Shown here: piece by piece, positions 23,101 to 32,185 of the stretch | Numbering within the stretch: position 1 is the first letter of the stretch | Layout of the letters: every line of letters starts with the position of its first letter | NCBI GenBank assembly: GCA_016081115.2 | Contig: JABTTQ020000665.1 | Span: 1-64,000 of the forward strand | From: Rehmannia glutinosa | Lineage: Eukaryota; Streptophyta; Magnoliopsida; Lamiales; Orobanchaceae | Direction: 5' to 3' | Length of the DNA: 64,000 nucleotides | Program-made: the position numbers and the translations under genes | Notes under the pieces: generated by a model | The model's database searches: none | Told to the model about the DNA's origin: nothing | Seen by the model: only the letters and a program-made list of their open reading frames with translations

Positions 23101-24831
23101 GGGTTTATCCAGGATGAGATCTTCTATTCCAAAACCGTGTTTCATATTCTATTCCAACCGTGTGAATGATTGACACGTGTATTAAACTTACCATTTTAGA
23201 ATCCTACAATTTCTCGCTTGATTTATGCTTGAAAATTAACATGGTAAGTGTAATACACGTGTCAATCATCCACACTTTTGGAAAAAGAGATTAAACACGG
23301 TTTTTGAATAAGATCCCATCCGGGGTTAATCGGTCATTGTTGACCAATAATCGGTCAATAGTCATCTTTATACCTGAATCAGGGATGGATGATCTTTGCT
23401 CATGTAAGCACTTGTGTCCGCAACAATCTTCGCCAAAGAGTTCTTGAATTCCTCGTACCTTTTCTACATACAAATGTCACCAAATTCCAAACGGATTATA
23501 GCAAGCAGCCAAAATACAGACAACAGCATATTTTAAAATGCATTTTTACGTATTTTCTGCATTTTACTGTGTATAGATACTACCAAAATTGTTCCCAAGT
23601 CCGATAGAGTTTGGGATATATACAAAAACTACACATTAAGTTTAGCCTAATCACAGAAAAAAATTCGATTATCTTTCAGAGTTAATACCCCTAACAAGTG
23701 CAATTTGTAAAAGAGTAGATCTCATGTCATGTGAGATGGTCACAATCGTGTGACGGAAAACAAAACTATTACTTAATAATACAACAAATAATACTTTAGA
23801 TGAAAAATTAATACATTGTCTGAGCAACTACAAAATATGTTCAACAAGAAATTACTTAGTTACACTTAAGCCTTAAGGTATTGCATGGTGCGATCGTCTC
23901 ACATTAAATATGAACATATTTTCTCACACAAATAAGAAAAATATTTTTAATGATTTAGGGGAGTTGAAGGGAGGAAAAGGAATTTGAATCTGAAATAATT
24001 AAATTGAAAGACTAAGAGTTCAAACCACTATCAACACACCCTAGCAAGGGTGGGTATTTGAGCTACAAGGCTCCTGATTATAAAATAGAAAAAGGGGAAA
24101 TTTATAATGAATTTTTCTGTAATAAGTTAAACCACAGGGTAATTACCCCATAAAATTTTCTACAAACTAGTAGAAGAACAGGGCACAGATGAAAAATGTG
24201 AAGGGATATAATTTTCCAACCTCAATATCCTTCTTCTCAACAAGAAACTCACTGCTATCAAACTTTCCAGGATATTCACTATTTTCTTCTCTCAAAAATA
24301 CGCCTCAGGGCACCTATTCTTCACCTCATACTTCCTACAAAACGGTATCCAAAACTTTGAGAATTTCCAGGCCTGTTTGGTTGCACGAAATGTCACAGAA
24401 CAACCCCCATCGTCCGAAAGATAAACATGAAGCTTATCAGGAGGATAATCCAGCGCCAAAGCCGATATAACAGTGTTCATCACCTCCAAACAGGGCTCTT
24501 TGTTCGGATCAGCAGTGCATATAAACACATCAATCGAAGGAAGTTTTTCGTCTCCCGGCAATCTTTCAGGATAAACGGTTCGAACAACGGGTTTCCATTT
24601 GGAAGGCTGAGCGAGAAGCCAAATGAAAGAGAGTATCAGCTCGGAGATGAGGAGTAGAAATTGCGGGAAAAGGGTACATTTGTCCCTGGTTTTGACTATT
24701 GCAGTAAGGGATGTGATTCTGTAGTAGAATAAGGGCAGTAAAGTAATTCCATGGAGGAAAGTATGGAGTCTGTTTATTACTAGTTGAGTTTTCTTGATAT
24801 GGAAAACATTGAGAGGAAGTGAGTTCTCCAT
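12881..24831 (-). CDS. Cellulose synthase-like protein G (CslG-type GT2 glycosyltransferase), 8 exons
   Basis: Membrane-bound family 2 glycosyltransferase. Exons (5' to 3'): 24831-24221, 23463-23374, 15741-15613, 15376-15167, 15081-14979, 14599-14418, 14298-13951, 13423-12881. All junctions join in frame to 738 codons, a normal CslG length. Introns are GT-AG except intron 6, which has a GC donor. Two N-terminal membrane segments (about residues 25-40 and 58-75) precede the catalytic part: LSDDGG at 138-143, DCD at 294-296, VED at 451-453 (family form TED) and QHMRW at 491-495 (QxxRW). Further hydrophobic segments fill the C-terminal exon. Exon 1 needs one extra T in the run at about 24294-24298 (minus strand) to continue from AYF into REENSEYPGKFDSSEF; as written the frame stops there. 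CslG-clade enzymes were long of unknown substrate, but some (CslG/CslM) transfer glucuronic acid to triterpenoid aglycones at the ER. Which activity this one has cannot be told from sequence alone. Intron 2 is 7.6 kb because of transposon insertions. Confidence 0.92.
13424..13950 (-). other. CslG intron 7
   Basis: 527 bp AT-rich intron with GT donor at 13950 and AG acceptor before 13423. No internal element recognised. Confidence 0.8.
14600..14978 (-). other. CslG intron 5
   Basis: 379 bp, GT-AG, AT-rich, with an A-run at about 14690-14706. The split codon (one base from exon 5, two from exon 6) restores an aspartate. Confidence 0.8.
16262..17142 (+). mobile_element. TA-bounded element, single-arm relative of the palindrome
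   Basis: About 880 bp flanked by AT-dinucleotide tracts (about 16239-16261 and 17143-17175). It aligns in order with 11557-12668, including the ATGGATAAAAA and CATTATTTGATGTCTAAT segments and the end CCTCATTTCAACAAATC. Compared with the palindrome arm it has several small losses and no (TC)n run. Confidence 0.85.
18607..19048. mobile_element. MITE with ~24 bp TIRs and 10 bp target duplication (Mutator-like)
   Basis: The left end reads GGTAAAATTCACTTTACCCC, and the right end is its near-perfect reverse complement. The direct repeat TTAATTTAAT flanks both sides (18597-18606 and 19049-19058). A 9-10 bp duplication is typical of Mutator-like elements. It is nested inside the CACTA element. 442 bp, no coding capacity. 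Confidence 0.8.
19159..19200 (-). mobile_element. Helitron-like 3' terminus (minus-strand orientation)
   Basis: On the minus strand a hairpin (CGATGCAT...ATGCATCG at 19200-19177, 8-bp perfect stem) is followed by GCACGGGTAAAATACTAG. A hairpin a few bases before a terminal CTAG followed by T is the plant Helitron 3' signature. The matching 5' TC end was not located, so the element's extent to the right is unknown. Confidence 0.45.
20066..20700 (+). repeat. Degenerate tandem repeat (~188 bp period) inside the CACTA element
   Basis: A segment with GTCGAGCAAGATCTGAA and CTAAACCTAAC-like parts occurs at 20066-20253 and again at 20254-20430. A third, partial copy lies at about 20550-20700, and GTTCAGAGGG recurs at 20441 and 20643. 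Confidence 0.65.
21640..21790 (+). pseudogene. Captured last exon of an actin-depolymerizing factor (ADF/cofilin) gene
   Basis: Reads DTARVRSKMIYASSKNIFK, then after a one-base loss near 21705, DGIQVELQATDPTEMGLD and VFKSRSN. This is the conserved C-terminal exon of plant ADFs, which sever and depolymerize actin filaments. The expected stop codon after SRSN is a tryptophan codon (TGG). No other ADF exon was found nearby. It lies inside the CACTA element about 0.7 kb from its right end, so it looks like a transduplicated host fragment and not a working gene. Confidence 0.85.
23112..23321. mobile_element. Small MITE in CslG intron 2
   Basis: About 210 bp with inverted ends: the left starts GGATGAGATCTTCTATTCCA, and the right end is GATCCCATCC preceded by an inverse of AAAACCGTGTTT. 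Internal segments around ACACGTG are also inverted, so the element can fold almost end to end. Same family as 25308-25525. Confidence 0.75.
23464..24220 (-). other. CslG intron 1
   Basis: 757 bp, GT at 24220 and AG before exon 2. AT-rich; no element recognised. Confidence 0.75.
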
Positions 24832-24880
24832 TACTTTGTTTCCCTGACAAATTCAAAGTAAATGACACAAGTTTTGCGCA

Positions 24881-24887
24881 TTTTATA
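24881..24887 (-). promoter_or_regulatory. Probable TATA box of the CslG gene
   Basis: TATAAAA on the minus strand, about 50 bases upstream of the ATG at 24831. The spacing would put transcription start roughly 20-25 bases before the ATG, giving a very short leader. This is an inference from position and consensus only. Confidence 0.45.
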
Positions 24888-25307
24888 GTAGAAATAGTGG
24901 AATCCAGGTTTATTTTGTATTCCTATTCTTATTTCAGTTTGTAATTTTTATGACTTACAAAATATATAATTTTTTAAATGTTAATATGCTAAAGTCGTGT
25001 TTGTTGGGAGGATTTATTCCATAGTGAATAAGTATGCAGCGGCATGTGGCTTATGAGCAAGAGCCAAAATCCTTTTCGAAAGCCTCTTTTTAAGGACCAA
25101 ATCGTGAGATCAGTCACAGTGAATAATATTTTTAAGGCTTGCTTTTCTCGTAAACACAATCCACAAACATGATCTCATGAGGAGTGATTTATACCAAATC
25201 AAATGCGCATGCGAATTACTGTAGCCCTTGTAAGCAAGGGTCAAATCTTTTCACCAAGAGTTGTATTTTCTAAGACAAATCATGAGCGTAGGTACCTAAG
25301 GAGCAAT
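24888..25307. other. Upstream flank of CslG
   Basis: AT-rich, no ORF of note. It contains the distal promoter if one exists, but no clear regulatory motif could be assigned. Confidence 0.5.
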
Positions 25308-25525
25308 GGATGGGATCTTCTATTCCAAAAGATAGTGTTTTCATCTATTATTCTCACAAAGAATAATGATTATGACGTGTATAAAAACTACCATATTAAT
25401 TTTGAAATATAAATTAGATCTAAGTTGTGGGTTATTAATAAAGTGGTTTTTATAAATGTGACAATCACCCATGCTTAATGAAATAAGAAATGAAATACCA
25501 TTTTGGAATAGAATATTTCATCCGG
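25308..25525. mobile_element. Small MITE upstream of CslG
   Basis: About 218 bp, starts GGATGGGATCTTCTATTCCA and ends with a degenerate inverse (TTGGAATAGAATATTTCATCC). It shares terminal sequence with the intron 2 MITE at 23112-23321 but is more diverged inside. Confidence 0.7.
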
Positions 25526-26229
25526 TGGAGCAAAAGCTTGTGAAGTATTTTAAGGTACATCTATTTTATTTAACACTTTACTTTTTTATGAATTTAATTT
25601 GTTCACATCACAAAAGAAGAGTTGATTTTCGAATACCTTTCATGAATTACACTTGCATGGCATATGAAAGAGAATTGGTATGACCCGACTCTAGACTTGT
25701 ATGGAAATTCTATGCATATCCGTAGAATGTTTGTGGTCTACTAAAAGCACACATCTTTGTCCTTTATTTACTTTACTACTCGTTAGAATATTCAAAAGTT
25801 CACTAGCTAACATCATTTTCCTGATACGACAATATATGTTCCTACAATTCAATGATGTCAGATCAACAATTACTATTCTTAGTACAAGAAGACGAGCGTT
25901 TGACTTGGTAACATATAATTGGCCAATAATATTCTTTGTAAGGAGTGATAATTAAGTTGGGCTGCATGGACAAGTTTATTGGTTTGATGATCAATTAAGA
26001 ATTAGGATTTTTATTTTATAAAGCCCCATTAATTTATGGGTTTACTACAAGGGGAACAGTGGATTTCACAGTGTGTCTGGTTTTATCCAGAAAAACAAAA
26101 TCCTACAAAATATCCCAAAATGGTTAGTCTACGTCAGACGATCCAATGGATCTAATTGTTAGACGGATCCAAATATTCAATTCACATTTTCACCCTGTGA
26201 CCCGCACAAATACCAATACCACATCCCTT
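25526..26229. other. Intergenic, nothing recognised
   Basis: AT-rich sequence without credible genes. Two short ORFs here have no recognisable domains. Confidence 0.5.
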
Positions 26230-26500
26230 GGTCGCCGCTAATACATTCTAGGAGAGTTGCTAATACATTTTAGATGACTACTAATACTTTCCTGAGGGAA
26301 AACTAATATTTTAGGGTGCTACAACATATTTTTCGTGACGACTACCGATACTTTTTGGGGAAGAACTAATACTTTTATGGGGAAACTACTAATACTTTAT
26401 ACGAGGAAAACTATTACTTTTCAAGAGGAATACTAAAATACATTTAATCGAAAAATATAATACTTTTAAATAAGACTACTAATATGTTGAGGTGAGAGGT
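26230..26500 (+). repeat. Degenerate short tandem repeat (CTACTAATACTTTT-like)
   Basis: At least ten imperfect copies of a CTAATACTTT core spaced 20-35 bases apart. The organisation resembles the internal minisatellites of the TA-bounded elements at 4815-10477, but the motif differs and no TA tracts or TIRs were found around it. Confidence 0.6.
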
Positions 26501-26589
26501 TAGGTGAGAGTTGAGGTGATACTTGAGATGAGACTTGAGGTGAGGATCCATAGAGAGTTGGAGTGTATCGAATTGAGAGATGGATGAGA

Positions 26590-26730
26590 ACACTACGGGT
26601 CGTAGAGGAGCCCAGGGCACCTCCCGGGATCGGGCAAGTGCGCCCTTCGGGCGCCTCCCGGTTGGCTTCAAGGCGCGCCGGCGCCTCCTTAGTGGAGGAG
26701 GGCGTGGGACGTCCCAATCCCCACCCCATT
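26590..26730. other. GC-rich segment with self-complementary motifs
   Basis: About 140 bases of markedly higher GC than the surroundings, with repeated GGGCGCCTCCCGG-like strings and inverse partners (GCGCCCTTCGGGCGC). Function unknown; perhaps part of an unrecognised transposon. Confidence 0.5.
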
Positions 26731-26980
26731 TTTCATCGTGATTTTTCCCATCTTTTCCCGAGTTTTTGTATGTTTCAAGTCATATCGCAGACTTTGGTAC
26801 TTCTTATGCTCCCATGCTCCTTTGTCTTCTCAGGAGTTTAGCTTTCCGATCCCTTATCCACGGGGAGTTGTTCTTTTCATAGAGATGAGCCCTTCTTTTT
26901 TGGAAGGAAGATTTAATTCTTCCAGAGTGGCCTAAATACTTGTGTATCGCTTTTATCCCTTCCGTAGCTCGGAGGGAGCA

Positions 26981-27962
26981 CGATATGTGTAAAATATGGT
27001 GCATTTAGAGGCTTAAAATGATATCTAATTGATGTATTTACACGCATATTTAGTGTATTTTACTTGATTTTCTTAGAAGGGCATGATATCGTATTCTTGT
27101 AACTTTTACAGAAACGGCTTAAATGGAAAGATATCAATTGGGAGGCCCTGAGAAGATCTAAGAGTGCGAAGAGAAGATCCTTAAACAAAGAAAATGGACA
27201 AGAACCACTCACACGGCCGGACCGTCAATCTCACACGACCATGTGAGTTGAACCATGTGATTTTTACGTGTTCGTGCGACTTGATGTTCGTGAGACATAT
27301 TACATGACCGAACCGTGTGAAGATGACACGGCACTACTGTGTGAAGTGTTTGGGTGAAAAAATGAGATACAAAATCAATCGACATAATGACCATGTGAAA
27401 GCCACACGGGCCGTGCGGTTCGTTTTGCAGATTTTGTTGTCCTTTTTCCTTCGCATTCTACAAGTGATCTCTAAAAGAACCTATATAAAGGGACCAAGTC
27501 TTGCACGTAATAATAACATCTCATATCATTCATACAACATAAAATACACAGGGTTACACAAATCAAATGTCTTCTCGAGAGAGGAGGGCTAAGCTACAAA
27601 GAGCCCCACAAGCGCCTTTCGCATCTACTAAGCACAAGAGTGTCGAAGGATTCGAAGGAGGATCCATCCCGACAAGAAGGCGTTTTATTTCTTAGTTTAG
27701 ATCTCTTGTTTGCACTTAAACGATGTCAAACTATCTGATTTCAAGTTTGTCTATGAATTTGTTATCAAATATGTTGAGCTAGTCTTTCTGATCCTACGGC
27801 ATAATCAAAACTGTGGATTCATGTTAAATCTTTATTGATTATTTTTTTAATTGATTTATGTGTTCTATTATATGAATTCGAGTGCTTAATTCTTGTAGAA
27901 TATTTGACTAATAATTTGCATGTCATATTTGTTAGTCAATAATCCAGGAGGTGAGTTCTAAC
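26981..27962 (+). repeat. Athila-like LTR, plus strand, 3'-truncated
   Basis: Homologous to the first ~1 kb of the LTR at 30057-31566: the start (TGTGTAAAATAT), a block of ACACGG/CCGTGTG motifs at 27205-27420, and the downstream TTGCATGTCATATTTGTTAG segment at 27915-27936. The LTR 5' TG appears as CG. It breaks off at 27962 and joins directly to minus-strand gag, so the last ~550 bp are missing. Confidence 0.8.
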
Positions 27963-28816
27963 AAAAATGGAACTTGTTGGTAGTCGGGATATCCATGTTG
28001 AGGACACTTCCTTAGCAATTCTCTGAACCTATCCCATGCCTCATATAATGGCTCTGAATCTAATTGCCTAAACTGGGCAATTTCAGATTTCAGTCGGGAT
28101 AAAAACCACTGACTTAGTTCAGCCCAATCTACTGCTGGTGGTGTTAGAGAGTATAACCATCCCTTAGCCTTATCGCGCAGAGAGACTACCAAAATGCATC
28201 ATCGAATGGTATCCTCATAAACACCATTCATCTTAACAAGATATCTAAGAATTGCGCTGCATGCGATGCGCATTTGGATCCTCAACCGCTCTTCCCCAAA
28301 ACCGATTCTCGTGAGACCATCGGATCAATGCGCATTTTAGTTCAAAGTTATTTGCATTGATCGGCAAAGCGGGCCACACCCCATAAGTCCTACTAACCTC
28401 CGGGCCGGGAAGTAGTTTCTAATGACTTCTTCTCACGGACTTTCCACAACCGGTCATGTACGCCCCCCCTGTGGACGCTTTTCATTGTTCCCGTTATTCC
28501 GGCATTCTAATTAGTCACATCCGCGATTGCTTTAGATCTTTTCCTTAGTTGTTTTTCTTGTCTTCTCGATTTCTAAAGCAATAGGTATTGTCCTGGGGTA
28601 GATCTAGAACGTGTGATCATGCGCTATCAGACTTAACAAAAACAATGTTAGATCTAAAGAAATCAAATAATTGTACAAAAATTAAAAAAAAATCGAAAAA
28701 CAAGAAAAAAAAAAAAGTTATAAAAAAATCAAAAATAAGAGAAAATAAAAAAATATTTATAAAAAGCTTCAATTAAGATTAAACTACTTATTACTATATC
28801 TAAGTAGAATCTTTCA
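27963..28816 (-). pseudogene. Athila-like gag fragment (retrotransposon gag domain), minus strand
   Basis: The clearest part (28192-27963) encodes LRDKAKGWLYSLTPPAV, WAELSQWFLSRL and LYEAWDRFRELLRKCPQHG, a typical Ty3/gypsy capsid (Retrotrans_gag) domain. Upstream on the same strand are frameshifted N-terminal gag and leader sequence back to the primer binding site at 28834. It aligns with the gag at 45500-46134. Confidence 0.85.
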
Positions 28817-28817
28817 A

Positions 28818-28834
28818 TTCCGGCAACGGCGCCA
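28818..28834 (-). other. Primer binding site (tRNA-Asp type), minus strand
   Basis: Minus strand reads TGGCGCCGTTGCCGGAA, complementary to the 3' end of plant tRNA-Asp. It lies just downstream of the LTR that ends at 28841. Confidence 0.85.
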
Positions 28835-28840
28835 AAAACT

Positions 28841-30056
28841 TTTTCGCCAAAAATATTTGGATCTCTATACTGCAAGTGTACAGTGTATTTTATAAGATAA
28901 TGGTAAGTAAGGTCGTATTCCTGGGGATTGACTACGAAATACCTAGGCTATAATAACATCACATTCCAATTTTATTGAAGCAACCGAATCTCAAGTTTTA
29001 TAAAAATAAAAAATAAAAAATAAAAAGAAATAAATTTTCGAACCCCACAAGTATTTTCAACAACTATGGAAGCAACCTTAGGCACATAACCTCAACATGC
29101 TTCTTCAAGATTAAATCTAATTAATTTTTCACATAATCAATTCATGCAATTCTATGGGTTCAATTCCTAAGTTAGTCTATTCCCTTCCGGTGGCACAAAA
29201 ACAATAGATTAATAACAATTGTAGATCTCCGATCGTTACAACTATTATTAACTCCCAAAGTATTTATGAATTGAATGACTCCCCACAAACAAGATTGTAG
29301 GTCTCCGACTCATTACATCCGTTTACGCCTAAATTTGATTTTTGTCTTTGTTAAAACTCCTCTCCGTAATCTCGTACTAACAAATAGGACATGCAAATTA
29401 TTGGCCAAATAATAAGCAATTAAGAATAAGCACTCAAATTCATAAAATAGAACACATGAATCCATTAAGAGAATATTTAATCAAGATTTAACATGAATCC
29501 ACGTTTTGATTATGCCCCAAGATCCGAAAGATTAGCCAAACATTGACAAATGATTCATAGACAAACTTGAAATCAACATTGTGACATCATTTAAGTACAG
29601 TGCAAGAGATCTAAACTAAGAAAGAAAATCCCTTCTTGTCGGGATGGATCTTCCTTCCAAGCCTTAGAAGCTCTTGTGCTTCCTCAGATGTGAAAGGCAT
29701 TGTGGTGTTCTTCATAACCTATCTCTCTTCTCTCGTAAGACCTTTGATCTTGTAATCTTGAGTATTTTGGTGTGTAGTATATTGTAAGAATGAATATATT
29801 TTCGTGTAACCCGGGTCCTTTATATAGATGCTTGGAAAGATCATTTGTAGAGTTCGAGTAGGAAAAGGATACAAAAATCTACAACAGAAACCGCACGGCC
29901 CGTGCGCGCTTTCACACGGTCACTCCACATGGTCGTGTGGTCTCACACGACTGCACATGTGGCTTGATTTCACTGTTTTCTCACGAACACTTCACACGGA
30001 CATGTAACTTTACACGGTCGTGTGGTCTCACATGGTCCAACCGTGACTCGGGTTTG
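28841..30056 (-). repeat. Athila-like LTR, minus strand, distal part (split by insertion)
   Basis: The reverse complement aligns with positions ~230-1450 of the plus-strand LTR at 30057-31566. It contains CACACGG/CCGTGTG motifs at 29890-30045 and ends GGCGAAAA next to the primer binding site. The missing first 232 bp are at 41082-41313, on the other side of the plus-strand element. Confidence 0.85.
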
Positions 30057-31566
30057 TGATGTGTGTAAAATATACATGCATTTAGGGGCTTAAAATAATA
30101 TATAATTGATGCATTTGCACGCATATTTACTATGTTTTACTTGGTTTCCTTAAAGGGCATGACATTGCGTATTCTTGTAAATTTTGCAGAAACGGAGCTT
30201 AAAATGAAGAAATATCGTTGAATACTTGATAAGATTGTCAATGCGAAGAGAATATCAAAACGACGGAAAAAGTGGACAAAAACACTCACACACCGAATGA
30301 AAATCACACAACCGTGTGAAGTTGGATAGAAAAAGAGGACGGGGAGTCCCACACGACCGACGGACGTGTGAAGTCACACGGCCGTGTGGGAAAGGAAAGC
30401 CCATCGCACGACCCGCCCGTGCAGCACTCACACGCCCATGCGAGAAGGGTGAAGCGGTGACCACACGGCCGTGTGGTGCCACACGGACAGCCCGTGTGGG
30501 ACTGTTTGATGCGTTTTTCGTAGTTTGCTTCCGTTCCAACTCTACAAGTGATCTCTCCAAGCATCTATAAAAGGAACCAAGGCTTGCACGAAAAAACATC
30601 ACTTCATACAAAGAAAAACACTTCAAATAACACAGAATGCAAGAATCAAGGATCTTCTCGAGCGAAGAAGGCTAGGTCGCGAAGAACACCACAAGTGCTT
30701 TCACATCCGGGAGCACAAGAGCTTCGAGGACTTGGAAGGAGAATCCATCCCGACAAGATGGGGTTTTCTTTCTATGTCTAAGATCTCTTGTCTATGCTTA
30801 TATGATGTCATAATGTTGATTCGAATTTATCTATGAGTTTGTAATCAATGTTTGGCATATTTTTCGGATTTTAGGGGCATAATAAAAATTGTGGATTTAT
30901 ATTAAATATGATTTTTGTTTTCTTAATTAATTCATGCTTTCTATTTTATGAATTTGAATGCTTATTTATAATTGCTTTTATTTTTCAGGGAATGAATTGC
31001 ATGTCATATTTGTTAGTGCAAAATCGGGGAGATGAGCTCTAACAAAAACGGCAATCGAATTTAGACATAAACGATATAACGAATCAGAGACCTACAACTG
31101 TTTGTGGAGAGTCATTCAATTCACAAATCTTTTGGGAGTTAGTAATAGTTGCAACGAAGTCAGAGACCTACAATTGCTATTAATCAACTGTTTATTCACC
31201 GCCCGGAAGAGAGAGTAGACTATCTTAGGAATTGAACCCATAGAATTGCATGAATTAGTTTTTAAAACTTTATTTGCATTTAATATTGAAGAAGCATATT
31301 GAGATTATGTGCCTAAGCTTGCTCCTAAAGATGTTGAAAATACTTGTGAGGTTCACAAAATTATTTTATTTATTCTTCCATATTTTCGATTTTTAGTTAG
31401 ATAAAATACTCAATATTCGGTCGCTTCAATAAAATTGGAATACGATGTTATTATAGCCTAAGTGTTTCAAATATAAATCCTTGAGGAATACGACATTGCT
31501 TGCCATTATTCTATAAACTATACTGTACACTTGCAGTTGTATGAACCAAAATATTTTTGGCGAACA
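30057..31566 (+). repeat. 5' LTR of plus-strand Athila-like element
   Basis: 1510 bp, starts TGATGTGTGTAAAATATA and ends GGCGAACA. The region 30285-30500 contains many CACACGG/CCGTGTG inverted motifs. A TATAAAAGG promoter-like string lies at 30565-30574. Highly similar to the 3' LTR at 39589-41081 apart from small indels. Confidence 0.88.
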
Positions 31567-31572
31567 AGTTTT

Positions 31573-31590
31573 TGGCGCCGTTGCCGGGGA
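31573..31590 (+). other. Primer binding site (tRNA-Asp type), plus strand
   Basis: TGGCGCCGTTGCCGGGGA, 18 bases complementary to the 3' end of plant tRNA-Asp, starting six bases after the LTR. Confidence 0.9.
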
Positions 31591-31739
31591 TTGATTAGAT
31601 TCTACTTAGATATAGTAATAAGTAGTTCAATTTTAATTGAAGCATATTTTTAATTTGTTTCAAAAAATTTCGAAATAGTCAAAATTATTTTTACTATTTT
31701 TATTTTTATTTGATTCTAATATTATTTTTGTTTAGTGCA

Positions 31740-32185
31740 GATAGTGGCATGATCACGGGTTCCAAATCGACCACCAATTCCCATTGATTTGGAAATCGAA
31801 AAGACAACGAAACAACTAAGGAAAAGAGCCAAAGAAATGACAAGATGGGACTAATCGAACACAAGAGAAAATAGAAACAATGAGGAGCGCCACTAGCCAG
31901 GGCCGGCCCCGTGATGAATTGTGGAAAGGACGCGAGCGGCGCTAGGATTACTTTAGCCAGAGGTAAGTCAAACTTATGGGTGTGTGGCCCATCTTCCAAT
32001 CAATGCAAATAATTTTGAACTAAAACCAAAGATTGATCCGATGGTGTCACAAAACCGGTTTGGGGGTAGAGCCGTTAATGATCCAAACGCGCATCCGGCG
32101 CAGAGACTTTTAAGAAAATTGCGATCTTGTTAAAATGAATGGTGTTTTTGATGATATCATTCGATGTCGCCGCATTCTCTCTCGT
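31740..32185 (+). pseudogene. gag N-terminal remnant, plus-strand Athila-like element
   Basis: Aligns with minus-strand gag at 45790-46134 (segments around TTTTGAACTAAAACC at 32014-32030 and ATGAATGGTGTTT at 32133-32147). Frame-broken. It is interrupted at 32185 by the start of a foreign segment. The conserved capsid domain (DKAKGWLYSL region) is not present in this copy. Confidence 0.7.

Larger units (their letters stand above)
15742..23373 (-). other. CslG intron 2, 7.6 kb, expanded by transposons
   Basis: Bounded by GT after exon 2 (23373) and AG before exon 3. It contains a TA-bounded element (16262-17142), a CACTA transposon (17493-22514) and a small MITE (23112-23321). What remains (about 15742-16238, 17176-17492 and 22515-23111) is AT-rich and shows no gene. 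The last of these holds two diverged copies of a ~100 bp segment (22583-22690 and 22983-23082). Confidence 0.8.

Noticed and set aside
30255..30626. Overlapping ORFs on both strands in the Athila LTR rich in Arg/Pro/Cys
   Set aside because: They arise from CACACGG/CCGTGTG repeats, which lack stops in several frames; no domain and not conserved between LTR copies.
31573..31590. tRNA-like match
   Set aside because: Only 18 bases complementary to the tRNA-Asp 3' end, located right after an LTR; it is a primer binding site, not a tRNA gene.
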